From Pseudomonas oligotrophica (GTDB lineage: Bacteria; Pseudomonadota; Gammaproteobacteria; Pseudomonadales; Pseudomonadaceae), in NCBI RefSeq assembly GCF_021726475.1, contig NZ_JAKJRU010000001.1, positions 186,001 to 250,000 on the forward strand: a stretch of 64,000 nucleotides of DNA, written 5' to 3'. Numbering within the stretch: the first letter of the stretch is position 1; every line of letters starts with the position of its first letter. The notes beneath the pieces were generated by a model that saw only the letters and a program-made list of their open reading frames with translations, was not told the origin of the DNA and made no database searches. Of the stretch, positions 50,213 through 59,713 are shown piece by piece. A program made the position numbers and the translations under genes.

Positions 50213-51558
50213 ACCCACGCCTGGCGGCGGCCCGCGCGCTGGCGGCGGTGCTCGGCGGCAAGGCATCGCTGGGCAGCAGCCTGCCCGAGGTGCTCGGCAA
50301 GGTGGACGCTCGCGACCGCGGCCTGACCCAGGAACTGGCCTTCGGCACCGCGCGCTGGCAGCCGCGCCTGGCCGGCCTGGCCAATGCGCTGCTGCAGAAA
50401 CCGTTCAAGGCCGCCGACCGCGACGTCGAGGCGCTGCTGCTGGTCGGCCTCTACCAGCTGCTCTACACGCGCATCCCGGCGCATGCGGCCATCGGCGAGA
50501 CCGTCGGCTGCGTCGACAAGCTGAAGAAGCCCTGGGCCAAGGGCCTGCTCAATGCCGTGCTGCGCCGGGCCCAGCGCGAGGGCGAGGCGCTGCTGGCCGA
50601 ACTGGAACACGACCCGGTGATCCGCGTCGCCCACCCGCGCTGGCTGCAGAAGGCGCTCAAGGCGCACTGGCCCGAGCACTGGGAAGCCATCTGCGCGGCG
50701 AATAACGCGCACCCGCCGCTGATGCTGCGGGTCAATCATCGCCAGGCCAGCCGCGACCAGTATCTCGCCGAGCTGCAGGCCGCCGGCATCGAGGCCTTCG
50801 CCTGCCCGTTCAGCGAGGACGGCATCCGCCTGGCCAGCCCCTGCGACGTGCAGCAGCTGCCGGGCTTCGCCGAAGGGCGGGTCAGCGTGCAGGACGAGGC
50901 CGCCCAGCTGGCCGCCGCGCTGCTCGACCTGGCGCCCGGCCAGCGCGTACTGGACGCCTGCTGCGCGCCGGGCGGCAAGACCTGCCACCTACTCGAGCGC
51001 GAGCCACGGCTGGCCGGGCTGCTCGCCCTGGACCTCGAGCCCAAGCGCCTGGCGCGGGTGCGCGAGAACCTCGAGCGCCTGCAGCTCGGCGCCGACCTGG
51101 TCGTCGCCGACGCCCGTGCCACGGCGCAGTGGTGGGACGGCCGGCCGTTCCAGCGCATCCTGCTCGATGCTCCCTGCTCGGCCACCGGGGTGATTCGTCG
51201 CCACCCGGACATCAAGCTGACCCGCCAGGCCGACGACATCCCGGCGCTGGCCGCGCTGCAGGGCGAGATGCTCGATGCACTGTGGCCGACCCTGGAGGTC
51301 GGCGGCGTGCTGCTCTACGCCACCTGCTCGGTGCTGCCGACCGAGAACCGCGAGGTGATCGGCGCCTTCCTCGCGCGCACCCCCGGCGCCCGCGAGCTGG
51401 CGCTGCCGCCTGGCTTCGGCGTGCCGCAGGCGCATGGCCGGCAGCTGCTGCCGCAGGCGGACGGGCACGATGGCTTCTACTACGCCAAACTGATCAAGAT
51501 CGCCGCGCAGCCACGCGGCGAGGCAGGCGATAACGCCGTTTCGGGAGTCCAGTCTTGA
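50209..51558 (+). CDS. rsmB: 16S rRNA (cytosine-967-C5)-methyltransferase RsmB
   Basis: 449 aa. The N-terminal NusB-like RNA-binding domain (residues about 1-140: [19 protein letters not shown] start, [40 protein letters not shown]) is followed by a Sun/Fmu methyltransferase domain: SAM motif [37 protein letters not shown] with one catalytic Cys, and [20 protein letters not shown] with the second. It overlaps fmt by 4 bp and trkA by 4 bp, so fmt-rsmB-trkA is one translationally coupled unit. Confidence 0.97.
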   Translation: MNPRLAAARALAAVLGGKASLGSSLPEVLGKVDARDRGLTQELAFGTARWQPRLAGLANALLQKPFKAADRDVEALLLVGLYQLLYTRIPAHAAIGETVGCVDKLKKPWAKGLLNAVLRRAQREGEALLAELEHDPVIRVAHPRWLQKALKAHWPEHWEAICAANNAHPPLMLRVNHRQASRDQYLAELQAAGIEAFACPFSEDGIRLASPCDVQQLPGFAEGRVSVQDEAAQLAAALLDLAPGQRVLDACCAPGGKTCHLLEREPRLAGLLALDLEPKRLARVRENLERLQLGADLVVADARATAQWWDGRPFQRILLDAPCSATGVIRRHPDIKLTRQADDIPALAALQGEMLDALWPTLEVGGVLLYATCSVLPTENREVIGAFLARTPGARELALPPGFGVPQAHGRQLLPQADGHDGFYYAKLIKIAAQPRGEAGDNAVSGVQS

Positions 51559-52928
51559 AGATCATCATTCTCGGTGCCGGCCAGGTCGGCGGCACCCTGG
51601 CCGAACACCTGGCCAGCGAGGCCAACGACATCACCGTGGTCGACACCGATGGCGACCGCCTGCGCGACCTGGGCGATCGCCTGGACATCCGTACCGTGGT
51701 CGGCCGCGGCTCCTTTCCCACCGTGCTGCGCCAGGCCGGCGCCGACGACGCCGACATGCTGGTGGCGGTGACCAACAGCGACGAGACCAACATGGTCGCC
51801 TGCCAGGTCGCCTACAGCCTGTTCCACACGCCGACCAAGATCGCCCGCGTGCGCGAGGCGGCCTACCTGGTGCATTCGGGGCTGTTCCAGAACGAAGCCA
51901 TCCCGGTGGACGTGCTGATCAGCCCGGAGCAGGTGGTGACCAACTACATCAAGCGGCTGATCGAGCACCCCGGCTCGCTGCAGGTGATCGACTTCGCCGG
52001 TGGCAAGGCCCAGCTGGTGGCCGTGCGCGCCTACTACGGCGGCCCGCTGGTCGGCCAGGAACTGCGCCAGCTGCGCCACCACATGCCGAACGTGGACACC
52101 CGCGTCGCCGCGATCTTCCGCCGCAACCACCCGATCCTGCCGCAGGGCGATACGGTGATCGAGGCCGACGACGAGGTGTTCTTCATTGCCGCGCGTGGGC
52201 ACATCCGGGCAGTGATGAGCGAGATGCGCCGGCTCGACGAGAACTACAAGCGCATCGTCATCGCCGGCGGCGGCCACATCGGCGAGCGCCTGGCCGAGGC
52301 CATCGAGAGCCGCTACCAGGTCAAGATCATCGAGATGAACCCGGCGCGCTGCCGCTACCTGTCCGACACCCTGGACAGCACCATCATCCTGCAGGGCAGC
52401 GCTTCGGACCGCGCCCTGCTGGAGGAGGAAAACATCAACGAGGCGGACGTGTTCCTCGCCCTGACCAACGACGACGAGGCCAACATCATGTCGTCGCTGC
52501 TGGCCAAGCGCCTCGGCGCGCGCAAGGTGATGTGCATCATCAACAACCCGGCCTACGTCGACCTGGTACAGGGCGGCGAGATCGACATCGCCATCAGCCC
52601 GCAGCTGGCCACCATCGGCACGCTGCTGACCCACGTGCGCCGCGGCGACATCGTCAGCGCGCACTCGCTGCGCCGCGGCGCGGCCGAGGCCATCGAGGTG
52701 GTCGCCCACGGCGATGCCCGCTCGAGCAAGGTGGTCGGCCGCGCCATCGGCAAGGTCGCCCTGCCGCCGGGCACCACCATCGGCGCGGTGATCCGTGCCG
52801 AAGAGGTGCTGATCGCCCACGACGACACCCTGATCGAGTCTGGCGACCACGTGATCCTGTTCCTCACCGACAAGCGCCACATCCGCGACGTCGAACGGCT
52901 GTTCCAGGCCGGCCTGACCTTCTTCTGA
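51555..52928 (+). CDS. trkA: Trk system potassium uptake regulator TrkA
   Basis: 457 aa with two RCK-N/RCK-C repeats. The NAD loops are [20 protein letters not shown] (residues 3-22) and [18 protein letters not shown] near residue 235. Conserved [34 protein letters not shown] and the second-repeat [24 protein letters not shown] stretch ([20 protein letters not shown]) are present. TrkA gates the TrkH/TrkG channel on the inner membrane face. The start is TTG at 51555 overlapping the rsmB stop, which fits the conserved [12 protein letters not shown]. No trkH is in the window. Confidence 0.97.
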   Translation: MKIIILGAGQVGGTLAEHLASEANDITVVDTDGDRLRDLGDRLDIRTVVGRGSFPTVLRQAGADDADMLVAVTNSDETNMVACQVAYSLFHTPTKIARVREAAYLVHSGLFQNEAIPVDVLISPEQVVTNYIKRLIEHPGSLQVIDFAGGKAQLVAVRAYYGGPLVGQELRQLRHHMPNVDTRVAAIFRRNHPILPQGDTVIEADDEVFFIAARGHIRAVMSEMRRLDENYKRIVIAGGGHIGERLAEAIESRYQVKIIEMNPARCRYLSDTLDSTIILQGSASDRALLEEENINEADVFLALTNDDEANIMSSLLAKRLGARKVMCIINNPAYVDLVQGGEIDIAISPQLATIGTLLTHVRRGDIVSAHSLRRGAAEAIEVVAHGDARSSKVVGRAIGKVALPPGTTIGAVIRAEEVLIAHDDTLIESGDHVILFLTDKRHIRDVERLFQAGLTFF

Positions 52929-53327
52929 TCCCTTCTGCGCGCCACCGCCACGCCCCGGGCTGACGTCCGGGGCCTGCCTAGCGGCGGGCGGTGCCATCCA
53001 CCGCCCACCGCCATCGTTTAATTCCTTCAATCGATCAGCCTGCCCCAGCGCTCGGCCGCCGCTTGGCGGCATTCAAGCCAATCGCATCCGATCGCCTCAA
53101 TTGACCACGCGATTTCCCATCTCGGTTCGTTTTTTGTACCCTGCCGAAGGACATTCGCGAGGCCATCACCGTCGCCAACGATTATCCAAAGCTATCGAAC
53201 GGTCGGAAGGAAGGCACCTTTTCCATATACGGAAGGTCTCTCTTTCCAGCTCGTCCCCCCTTAAGACAGCGCCTCCTACGAATAACGATCCGCTCGCGGG
53301 TCTCTACAAGGAACAGGAGAACTTCCC
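52929..53327. other. Intergenic region trkA-ehuB
   Basis: 399 bp. Just after trkA a 7-bp GC hairpin (GCCCCGG/CCGGGGC, 52953-52974) without a T-run may end the trkA transcript. The remainder is less GC-rich than the genes around it and contains TTTTTTGTACCCTGCC near 53130 and a small dyad TTCCATATACGGAA at about 53221-53234. One of these may be the ehu promoter or operator. There is no convincing gene. The ehuB ribosome site AGGAGA is at 53315-53320. Confidence 0.55.
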
Positions 53328-54185
53328 ATGAGGATCAGCACCATCCCGTCAAACACCCGCCGGTTCCTGATCGGTTGCAGCGCCCTGGCGAGCATCCTGA
53401 TCGGCAGCCAGAGCCAGGCCGATACCCTGGAAGACATCAAGCAGGACAGCCGGGTCCGCATCGGCTACGCCAACGAAACCCCCTTCGCCTACACCGCACT
53501 CGACGGCAAGGTCACCGGCGAATCGCCGGAGATCGTGAAGAAGCTCTTCGAACGCATGGGTGTCGAGACCATCAAGCCGGTCCTGACCGAGTGGGGTTCG
53601 CTGATTCCGGGCCTGCGCGCCGGCCGCTTCGACCTCATCGCCGCCGGCATGTACATCACCCCCGAGCGCTGCAAGCAGGTGATCTTCACCGACCCGCACT
53701 ACCGCCTGCTCGACACCCTGCTGGTCGCCGAAGGCAACCCCAAGGGCCTGCGCAGCTACGAGGACATCGCCAGGGACCCGGCGGTGAAGATCGCCATCAT
53801 GTCCGGCACCGTGAACCTCGGCTATGCGCGCAAGGCCGGCATCAAGGATTCACAGATCCTCCAGGTCCCCGACACCACCTCGCAGCTGCAGGCCGTGCGC
53901 ACCGGGCGCGCCGATGCCGCGATCGGTACCCAGCTGACCATGCGCGGCCTGGCCGACAAGGCCGGCGGCCAGGTCGAGGCCATCGCCGACTTCCAGGACG
54001 ACCCGGCGCGCGCCGGCTACGGCGCGCTGGCCTTCCGCCCGCAGGACGCCGCCCTGCGCGACGCGGTCAACGCCGAGCTCAAGCAGTGGCTGGGCAGCGA
54101 CGAGCACCTGGAGACCGTGAAGGCCTTCGGCTTCGACCGCTCCAACCTGCCGGACAAGACTGCCGAACAGCTCTGCGCCGGCTGA
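53328..54185 (+). CDS. ehuB: Ectoine/hydroxyectoine ABC transporter binding protein
   Basis: 285 aa. The signal peptide RRFLIGCSALASILIGSQSQ...A is followed by a periplasmic family-3 solute-binding protein. Stretches typical of EhuB: VRIGYANETPFAYTALDGKV, TGESPEIVKKLFERMG, EWGSLIPGLRAGRFDLIAAG and MYITPERCKQVIFTDPHYR. A TPERC motif with Cys is characteristic of this group. It delivers the compatible solute ectoine to EhuCD. First gene of ehuBCDA; the substrate call rests on resemblance to EhuB and the complete matching operon. Confidence 0.87.
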   Translation: MRISTIPSNTRRFLIGCSALASILIGSQSQADTLEDIKQDSRVRIGYANETPFAYTALDGKVTGESPEIVKKLFERMGVETIKPVLTEWGSLIPGLRAGRFDLIAAGMYITPERCKQVIFTDPHYRLLDTLLVAEGNPKGLRSYEDIARDPAVKIAIMSGTVNLGYARKAGIKDSQILQVPDTTSQLQAVRTGRADAAIGTQLTMRGLADKAGGQVEAIADFQDDPARAGYGALAFRPQDAALRDAVNAELKQWLGSDEHLETVKAFGFDRSNLPDKTAEQLCAG

Positions 54186-54303
54186 ACCGCCGGGGCGCCA
54201 GCGACGGCGCCCCGTCCTGCAAGCGGCCGCCCGCCAGCCGAGTCCCCGCCCATTCCCGCGGGCGCGCGACGCGGCCCGGACCGCCCACTACCGGAACCCG
54301 GTC

Positions 54304-54963
54304 ATGATCGAACTCCTTCCCCTGCTGCTGGAAGGCACCTGGGTGACCGTGAAGGTCACCTTCTGGGGCTCGCTGCTGGCGATCCTCTGTGCCCTCGTCG
54401 GCGCCTTCGGGCGGCTCTCGCCGGTCGCCCCGCTGCGCTGGCTGGCGACCGCCTACATCGAGGTCTTCCGCGGCTCGTCGCTGCTCGTGCAGCTGTTCTG
54501 GCTGTATTTCGTGCTGCCGATGCCGCCCTTCGAGGTGGAACTGAGCGCCTTCGCCGTGGCGGTGCTCGGCCTGGGCCTGAACATCGGCGCCTACGGTGCC
54601 GAGGTGCTGCGCGGCGCGATCCGCTCGGTCAACCCCGGCCAGCACGAGGCCTGCCAGGCGCTGAACATGCCGCCAGCCACACGCTTTCGCCGCATCATCC
54701 TGCCGCAGGCGCTGCTGGCAGCCATTCCGCCGGGTACCAACCTGCTGATCGAGCTGCTGAAGAACACCTCGCTGGTGTCGCTGATCACTCTCTCCGACCT
54801 GGCCTTCCGCGCCCGCCAGCTGGACCAGGCGACGCTGATGACCCTGGAGATCTTCGGCGCGGCGCTGCTGATCTACTTCGTCCTGGCGCAGCTGATCAAC
54901 GCGCTGATGCGCCTGCTGCAGCGACGCCTGGCGCGCGGACAGGCGCGGGGAGGGCTGGCATGA
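54304..54963 (+). CDS. ehuC: Ectoine/hydroxyectoine ABC transporter permease EhuC
   Basis: 219-aa HisM-type inner-membrane permease. It has five predicted helices, for example WVTVKVTFWGSLLAILCALV and IFGAALLIYFVLAQLINALM. The EAA loop that contacts the ATPase is present as EACQALNMPPATRFRRIILP and QALLAAIPPGTNLLIELLKN with TSLVSLITLSDL. It follows ehuB after 118 bp and overlaps ehuD by 4 bp. Confidence 0.87.
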   Translation: MIELLPLLLEGTWVTVKVTFWGSLLAILCALVGAFGRLSPVAPLRWLATAYIEVFRGSSLLVQLFWLYFVLPMPPFEVELSAFAVAVLGLGLNIGAYGAEVLRGAIRSVNPGQHEACQALNMPPATRFRRIILPQALLAAIPPGTNLLIELLKNTSLVSLITLSDLAFRARQLDQATLMTLEIFGAALLIYFVLAQLINALMRLLQRRLARGQARGGLA

Positions 54964-55619
54964 GCTTCTTCGACTGGACCTTCGCCTGGCAGATCCTGCC
55001 GCGCCTGCTCGACGCCTCGCTCGCGACCCTGGGCATCGCCCTGGCCGGCTTCGCCATCGCCGTGGTGCTCGGCCTGTTCCTCGCCCTCGGCCGCCGCAGC
55101 CGCCTGCGTTGGCTGGCCTGGCCGATCGCCGGGCTGATCGAGTTCATCCGCAGCACACCGCTGCTGATCCAGGTGTACTTCCTGTTCTACGTGCTGCCCA
55201 ACTACGGCTTCCAGCTCAGTGCCCTGCAGGCGGGCATCCTCGGCATCGCCGTGCACTACGCCTGCTACACCGCCGAGGTCTACCGCGCCGGCCTGGATGC
55301 CGTGCCACGCGCGCAGTGGGAAGCCGTCACCGCGCTGAACATGCGGCCCTGGACCGCCTACCGCGACGTCATCCTGCCGCAGGCGCTGCGTCCGGTGCTG
55401 CCGGCGCTGGGCAACTACCTGATCTCGATACTCAAGGACACGCCGGTGCTGTCGGCGATCACCGTGGTGGAAATCATGCAGCGGGCCAAGAACATCGGCT
55501 CGGAGAGCTTCCGCTACCTGGAGCCGATCACCCTGGTCGGCCTGTTCTTCCTCATCCTCAGCCTCGGCCTCGCCTGGTTCGTGCGCCGCCTGGAACAACG
55601 AATGGAGCCTGTCCGATGA
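54960..55619 (+). CDS. ehuD: Ectoine/hydroxyectoine ABC transporter permease EhuD
   Basis: 219 aa, second permease, paralogous to EhuC. Helices include ASLATLGIALAGFAIAVVLG and LVGLFFLILSLGLAWFVRRL. The family motif FIRSTPLLIQVYFLFYVLPN and the EAA loop EAVTALNMRPWTAYRDVILP with QALRPVLPALGNYLISILKD are clear. It overlaps both ehuC (ATGA at 54960) and ehuA (ATGA at 55616), so the heterodimeric channel and its ATPase are translationally coupled. Confidence 0.88.
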   Translation: MSFFDWTFAWQILPRLLDASLATLGIALAGFAIAVVLGLFLALGRRSRLRWLAWPIAGLIEFIRSTPLLIQVYFLFYVLPNYGFQLSALQAGILGIAVHYACYTAEVYRAGLDAVPRAQWEAVTALNMRPWTAYRDVILPQALRPVLPALGNYLISILKDTPVLSAITVVEIMQRAKNIGSESFRYLEPITLVGLFFLILSLGLAWFVRRLEQRMEPVR

Positions 55620-56431
55620 ACACCGCCCCGCAGATGCCACTCGCCGCCCCCGCAGCGCAGCCGATGGTGCGCTTCGCCGGCGTGACCAAGCGCTACGGCG
55701 AGCTGACCGTGCTCGACCAGCTCGACCTGGACGTCGCCCCCGGCGAGAAGGTCGCCATCATCGGCCCCAGCGGCTCGGGCAAGTCCACCCTGCTGCGCGT
55801 GCTGATGACGCTCGAGGACATCGACGACGGCGTGATCGAGGTCGACGGCGAGCCGCTGACCCACATGTCCGGGCCGGACGGTGCGCTGGTACGCGCCAGC
55901 AGCCGTCATCTGCGGCGCATGCGCGGCAAGGTCGGCATGGTGTTCCAGAGCTTCAACCTGTTCCCGCACATGGATGCGCTGCACAACGTGATGGAGGCGC
56001 CGGTGCAGGTGCTCGGCCTGCCCAAGGCCGAGGCCCGCGAACGCGCCGAGGAGCTGCTGGCGATGGTCGGCCTGCAAGACAAGCTCGAGCACTTCCCGGC
56101 GCAGCTCTCCGGCGGCCAGCAGCAGCGCGTGGCGATCGCCCGGGCGCTGGCGATGCGCCCGCAGGTGATGCTGTTCGACGAGGTGACCTCGGCGCTCGAC
56201 CCGGAACTCTGCGGCGAGGTGCTCAACGTGATCCGCCGCCTCGGTGACGCACACAACCTGACCATGCTGATGGTGACCCACCAGATGGGCTTCGCCCGCG
56301 AGTTCGCCGATCGCGTGTGCTTCTTCCACCAGGGCCGCATCCACGAGCAGGGCACGCCGGAAGCGTTGTTCGGCGATCCGCAGCAGGAGCGCACCCGCGA
56401 GTTCCTCAGCGCGGTCAACGAAGCCCACTGA
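55616..56431 (+). CDS. ehuA: Ectoine/hydroxyectoine ABC transporter ATPase EhuA
   Basis: 271 aa. ATPase motifs: Walker A IIGPSGSGKSTLLRVLMTLE, Q-loop MVFQSFNLFPHMDALHNVME, signature LSGGQQQRVAIARALAMRPQ, Walker B VMLFDEVTSALDPEL and H-loop MLMVTHQMGFAREFADRV. The long insert SGPDGALVRASSRHLRRMRG is seen in EhuA-like proteins. Start set by the 4-bp overlap with ehuD; an upstream extension is a shadow of ehuD. The order B-C-D-A differs from the ehuABCD order of Sinorhizobium. Confidence 0.88.
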   Translation: MNTAPQMPLAAPAAQPMVRFAGVTKRYGELTVLDQLDLDVAPGEKVAIIGPSGSGKSTLLRVLMTLEDIDDGVIEVDGEPLTHMSGPDGALVRASSRHLRRMRGKVGMVFQSFNLFPHMDALHNVMEAPVQVLGLPKAEARERAEELLAMVGLQDKLEHFPAQLSGGQQQRVAIARALAMRPQVMLFDEVTSALDPELCGEVLNVIRRLGDAHNLTMLMVTHQMGFAREFADRVCFFHQGRIHEQGTPEALFGDPQQERTREFLSAVNEAH

Positions 56432-56441
56432 CGCGACGGCG

Positions 56442-56477
56442 AGGCGCAGCCTGCCTGTTTGCCGGCGCTGCGCTTTT
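56442..56477 (+). terminator. Putative terminator after ehuA
   Basis: GCGCAGC (56444-56450) pairs with GCTGCGC (56467-56473), extended by A-T and G-T pairs, around a 16-base loop and followed by TTTT at 56474-56477. It would end the ehu operon ahead of the TPR gene. Confidence 0.65.
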
Positions 56478-56518
56478 CACTAAAGTGAAGGCTCGCCGAG
56501 CCAGATTGCAGGTGCGCC

Positions 56519-56836
56519 ATGCTCGAATCACTGGAAAAAATGCTCGCCCAGGGCATCGACAACCCCATGCTGCGCCTGGGCCTGGGCAAGGGTTACCTGG
56601 ATGCCGATCAGCCGGGCCGGGCGGCCGAGCACCTGCGCCGCTGCGTGGAGCTCAACCCACGCTACTCGGCGGCGTGGAAGCTGCTGGGCAAGGCCTTGCA
56701 GGCCGCCGGCGACGTCGAGGGTGCCCGCCAGGCCTGGGAGCAGGGCATCGCCACCGCCGCGGCGCAGGGCGACAAGCAGGCCGAGCGCGAGATGAGCGTG
56801 TTCCTCAAGCGCCTCGGCCGGCTCACGCCGGATTGA
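56519..56836 (+). CDS. Small TPR-repeat protein
   Basis: 105 aa consisting of about two to three tetratricopeptide helices pairs: NPMLRLGLGKGYLDADQPGR, AAEHLRRCVELNPRYSAAWK, LLGKALQAAGDVEGARQAWE with QGIATAAAQGDKQAE. There is no signal peptide, so it is a cytoplasmic adaptor of unknown partner. Its last 14 bp overlap the convergent PilZ gene, so the two stop codons lie inside each other's coding sequence. Confidence 0.88.
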   Translation: MLESLEKMLAQGIDNPMLRLGLGKGYLDADQPGRAAEHLRRCVELNPRYSAAWKLLGKALQAAGDVEGARQAWEQGIATAAAQGDKQAEREMSVFLKRLGRLTPD

Positions 56837-57101
56837 GCGGGTCGTCGACGAAGCTCAGGCCGGCACCCTCCTCATCCACCCGAGTGACCCGCAGGCGCAG
56901 CACCGGCGCGGGGATCGGCAGGTCCTGCAGCTGGCCGCTGACGATCGCCCCGGGCGCCAGGCCGGCCAGTTGCGGATGGTGGACATAGACGCCAGCGTCG
57001 GACAGGTCGCGGGTCTGCCCGAGCAGCTCGCCGAAGGATTCGTGACGGATCAGGATGCGCGCCCTGAGCGGGGTTCGCGGATGCTGGCGCTGGTTGCTCA
57101 T
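56823..57101 (-). CDS. PilZ-domain protein (putative c-di-GMP binder)
   Basis: 92 aa forming a single PilZ domain. The c-di-GMP motifs are [12 protein letters not shown] (RxxxR: Arg8 and Arg12-type placement) and [10 protein letters not shown] (D-x-S-x-x-G), followed by the beta-barrel ([20 protein letters not shown]). Both motifs are intact, so ligand binding is likely. Start at MSNQRQHPR; a longer open frame is a shadow of the downstream acyltransferase region. The position matches P. aeruginosa PA0012, which encodes a PilZ protein beside the acyltransferase. Confidence 0.92.
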   Translation of the reverse strand: MSNQRQHPRTPLRARILIRHESFGELLGQTRDLSDAGVYVHHPQLAGLAPGAIVSGQLQDLPIPAPVLRLRVTRVDEEGAGLSFVDDPLNPA

Positions 57102-57136
57102 GCTGGACGTCCTTGTTGTTGTTCTGCCAGCGGCGC

Positions 57137-58024
57137 TCAGTACCAGCGCGGCTCGCCGGGCGGGCGCTTCTTGAAGCGCTTCATGGTCCACATGTACTGC
57201 GTCGGGTAGGCACGCACGTACTTCTCGATCATCGCGCTCATGGCCGCCACGCCGGTCTCGGCGTCCTCGCTGTACATGCCCTCGGGCGCGGCCTCGAGGA
57301 TCACCCGGTAGCCCGAGCCATCCTCCAGGCGCACGGCATGCAGGAACACGCCGACCGCCTTGCCGCCGGCCAGCATGCCGGGGACGAACTTGCTGGTCAG
57401 CGCCTGGATGGCGAGGAAGGGCACGAACAGGCCGCTGCCTTCGCTGGGCTCGGGGTCGGCGGGAATGCCCACGGCGCCGCCGCGGCGCACTTCCTTGATC
57501 ACGCTGAGGATGCCCTCGCGGGTCGAGGGCGCGACGCGGTTGCCCAGTTGCACGCGCTGGCGCTGCAGCAGCTCGTCCACCGCCTTCAGCTTGGGCCGGC
57601 GATAGAAGATGATCGGCTTGCACTGCGCGCAGTAGAAGTGGTTGAGCACTTCCCAGTTGCCCAGGTGGCTGGTGATGCCGACCACGCCCTTGCCCGAGGC
57701 CAGCGCCTGCTCCAGCACCTCCAGCCCCTCGACCTGCTTGACCAGGGCGAGGGTCTTGTCCGCCGGCCAGATCCAGGCGCAGGCACTCTCGGTGAAGGTC
57801 TTGCCGATGCCCTTGAGGCTCTTGCCCAGCAGGCGCTCGCGGGCCTGTTCGTCGAGATCGGGAAAGCACTTGCCGAGGTTGATCCGTGCCACCTCGCGCG
57901 AGCGATTGGGCAGCTTCCACATCAGCCAGCCGATCGCCGCGCCGAGCGCCTGCACCAGCGGCCAGGGCAGCAGTGCCACCAGCCGCAGCACCCAGACCAC
58001 CACGGCACCTTTGAGTTTTTCCAC
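57137..58024 (-). CDS. Lipid A acyltransferase, LpxL/HtrB family
   Basis: 295 aa with an N-terminal membrane anchor ([20 protein letters not shown]). The acyltransferase HX4D/E motif is present as [19 protein letters not shown], followed by [17 protein letters not shown] and [20 protein letters not shown]. It transfers a secondary acyl chain to lipid A precursors at the inner membrane. It is the positional counterpart of P. aeruginosa PA0011 (HtrB1); chain specificity cannot be read from sequence, so no symbol is given. It lies 27 bp after tag in the same direction. Confidence 0.92.
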   Translation of the reverse strand: MEKLKGAVVVWVLRLVALLPWPLVQALGAAIGWLMWKLPNRSREVARINLGKCFPDLDEQARERLLGKSLKGIGKTFTESACAWIWPADKTLALVKQVEGLEVLEQALASGKGVVGITSHLGNWEVLNHFYCAQCKPIIFYRRPKLKAVDELLQRQRVQLGNRVAPSTREGILSVIKEVRRGGAVGIPADPEPSEGSGLFVPFLAIQALTSKFVPGMLAGGKAVGVFLHAVRLEDGSGYRVILEAAPEGMYSEDAETGVAAMSAMIEKYVRAYPTQYMWTMKRFKKRPPGEPRWY

Positions 58025-58051
58025 GCCGGACTCCCGAACAAAAGCGCTAGT

Positions 58052-58654
58052 TTACCCGCTTGCACCCGGTGCGCGACCGGCCCGCGGCACGTCGTCGCCA
58101 TCGGGCCTGGCGAGGTCCGCATGCCGCTCGCAGTCGAGCAGATGATCCATGACCATCCCGCAGGCCTGCATGTAGGCGTAGCAGATGGTCGGGCCGACGA
58201 AGCTGAAGCCGGCGCGCTTGAGCGCCTTGCTCATGGCCGCGGCTTCGGTGGAGACGGCCGGCACCTGATCGATGCGCGCGAAGCGGTTGATCTGCGGCCG
58301 GCCGTCGACGAATGCCCAGAGGAAGGCCGCCGGGTCCTCCAGGGCCAGCCAGGCCCGGGCGTTGCTGCGCGCCGCCTCGAGCTTGCGGCGGTTGCGGATG
58401 ATGCCCGGATCCTGCATGAGCGCGTCGATCTCGGCATCGCTCATGCTCGCCAGGCGCGCGGCATCGAAGCCGAACAGCACCTGCCGGTAGCGCTCGCGCT
58501 TGCGCAGCACGGTGATCCACGACAGGCCGGCCTGGAAGCCCTCGAGCAGGAGGAATTCGAAGAGCACCTGCGGGTCACGCGTGGGCACGCCCCATTCCTC
58601 GTCGTGGTAGCGGATGTACAGCGGATCGTCGCTGCACCAGGCGCAACGGGGCAT
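58052..58654 (-). CDS. tag: DNA-3-methyladenine glycosylase I
   Basis: 200 aa; removes 3-methyladenine from alkylated [23 protein letters not shown] contains the Zn-binding Cys/His and the conserved [27 protein letters not shown] is the helix-hairpin-helix signature, and [20 protein letters not shown] with CERH supplies the remaining zinc ligands. Start at [10 protein letters not shown]. Divergent from glyQ with a 111-bp gap. Confidence 0.97.
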   Translation of the reverse strand: MPRCAWCSDDPLYIRYHDEEWGVPTRDPQVLFEFLLLEGFQAGLSWITVLRKRERYRQVLFGFDAARLASMSDAEIDALMQDPGIIRNRRKLEAARSNARAWLALEDPAAFLWAFVDGRPQINRFARIDQVPAVSTEAAAMSKALKRAGFSFVGPTICYAYMQACGMVMDHLLDCERHADLARPDGDDVPRAGRAPGASG

Positions 58655-58765
58655 GCTTTCCTCGCATCGCAGGCGGCCGGCCAGGCGGGCCGAAACAATC
58701 GCAACCACAGGCGGGCCGCGGGTATACTTCGAGGCTTTCTGTCGAAGCCCAGCACAGGTGAAATT

Positions 58766-59713
58766 TTGAGCCAGACTACGCCTGCCGTGCGCACCTTCCA
58801 AGACCTGATCCTCGCCCTGCAGAGCTACTGGGCCGAGCAGGGTTGCGTGGTTCTGCAGCCCTACGACATGGAAATGGGCGCCGGTACCTTCCACACCGCC
58901 ACCTTCCTGCGCGCCATCGGTCCGGAGACCTGGAACGCCGCCTACGTCCAGCCCTCGCGCCGCCCGGCCGACGGCCGCTACGGCGAGAACCCCAACCGCC
59001 TGCAGCACTACTACCAGTTCCAGGTGGTGTTGAAGCCCAACCCGGACAACATCCAGGACCTCTACCTCGAGTCGCTGCGCCGCATCGGCGTCGACACCAG
59101 CGTGCACGACGTGCGCTTCGTCGAGGACAACTGGGAATCGCCGACCCTCGGCGCCTGGGGCCTGGGCTGGGAAGTCTGGCTCAACGGCATGGAAGTCACC
59201 CAGTTCACCTACTTCCAGCAGGTCGGCGGCGTCGAGTGCTACCCGGTCACCGGCGAGATCACCTACGGCCTCGAGCGCCTGGCCATGTACCTGCAGGGCG
59301 TCGACTCGGTGTACGACCTGATCTGGGCCGACGGCCCGTTCGGCACCGTGACCTATGGCGACGTGTTCCACCAGAACGAGGTGGAGCAGTCGACCTACAA
59401 CTTCGAGCACGCCAACGTCGACAAGCTGTTCGAACTGTTCGATTTCTACGAGAGCGAAGCCAACCGGCTGATGGGCCTGGAGTTGCCGCTGCCGGCCTAC
59501 GAAATGGTGGTCAAGGCCTCGCACACCTTCAACCTGCTCGACGCGCGCCGCGCCATCTCGGTGACCGCGCGCCAGCAGTACATCCTGCGCGTGCGCAGCC
59601 TGGCGCGCTCGATCGCCCAGAGCTACCTGCTGGCCCGGGCCCGTCTCGGTTTCCCGATGGCGACTCCCGAACTGCGTGACGAAGTGCTGGCCAAGCTGGA
59701 GGCTCAAGAATGA
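58766..59713 (+). CDS. glyQ: Glycyl-tRNA synthetase alpha subunit
   Basis: 315 aa, catalytic class-II core of the alpha2-beta2 enzyme. It begins (M)[20 protein letters not shown] and continues with [60 protein letters not shown] and [20 protein letters not shown], highly conserved. The start must be TTG at 58766, because no ATG precedes the conserved N-terminus. An AGGTG site lies 6 bp upstream. It overlaps glyS by 4 bp (ATGA). Confidence 0.97.
   Translation: MSQTTPAVRTFQDLILALQSYWAEQGCVVLQPYDMEMGAGTFHTATFLRAIGPETWNAAYVQPSRRPADGRYGENPNRLQHYYQFQVVLKPNPDNIQDLYLESLRRIGVDTSVHDVRFVEDNWESPTLGAWGLGWEVWLNGMEVTQFTYFQQVGGVECYPVTGEITYGLERLAMYLQGVDSVYDLIWADGPFGTVTYGDVFHQNEVEQSTYNFEHANVDKLFELFDFYESEANRLMGLELPLPAYEMVVKASHTFNLLDARRAISVTARQQYILRVRSLARSIAQSYLLARARLGFPMATPELRDEVLAKLEAQE

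Noticed and set aside
57113-58765. Long N-terminal extension of glyQ
   Set aside because: The extension is antisense to the acyltransferase and tag. GlyQ homology starts at the TTG giving [10 protein letters not shown].
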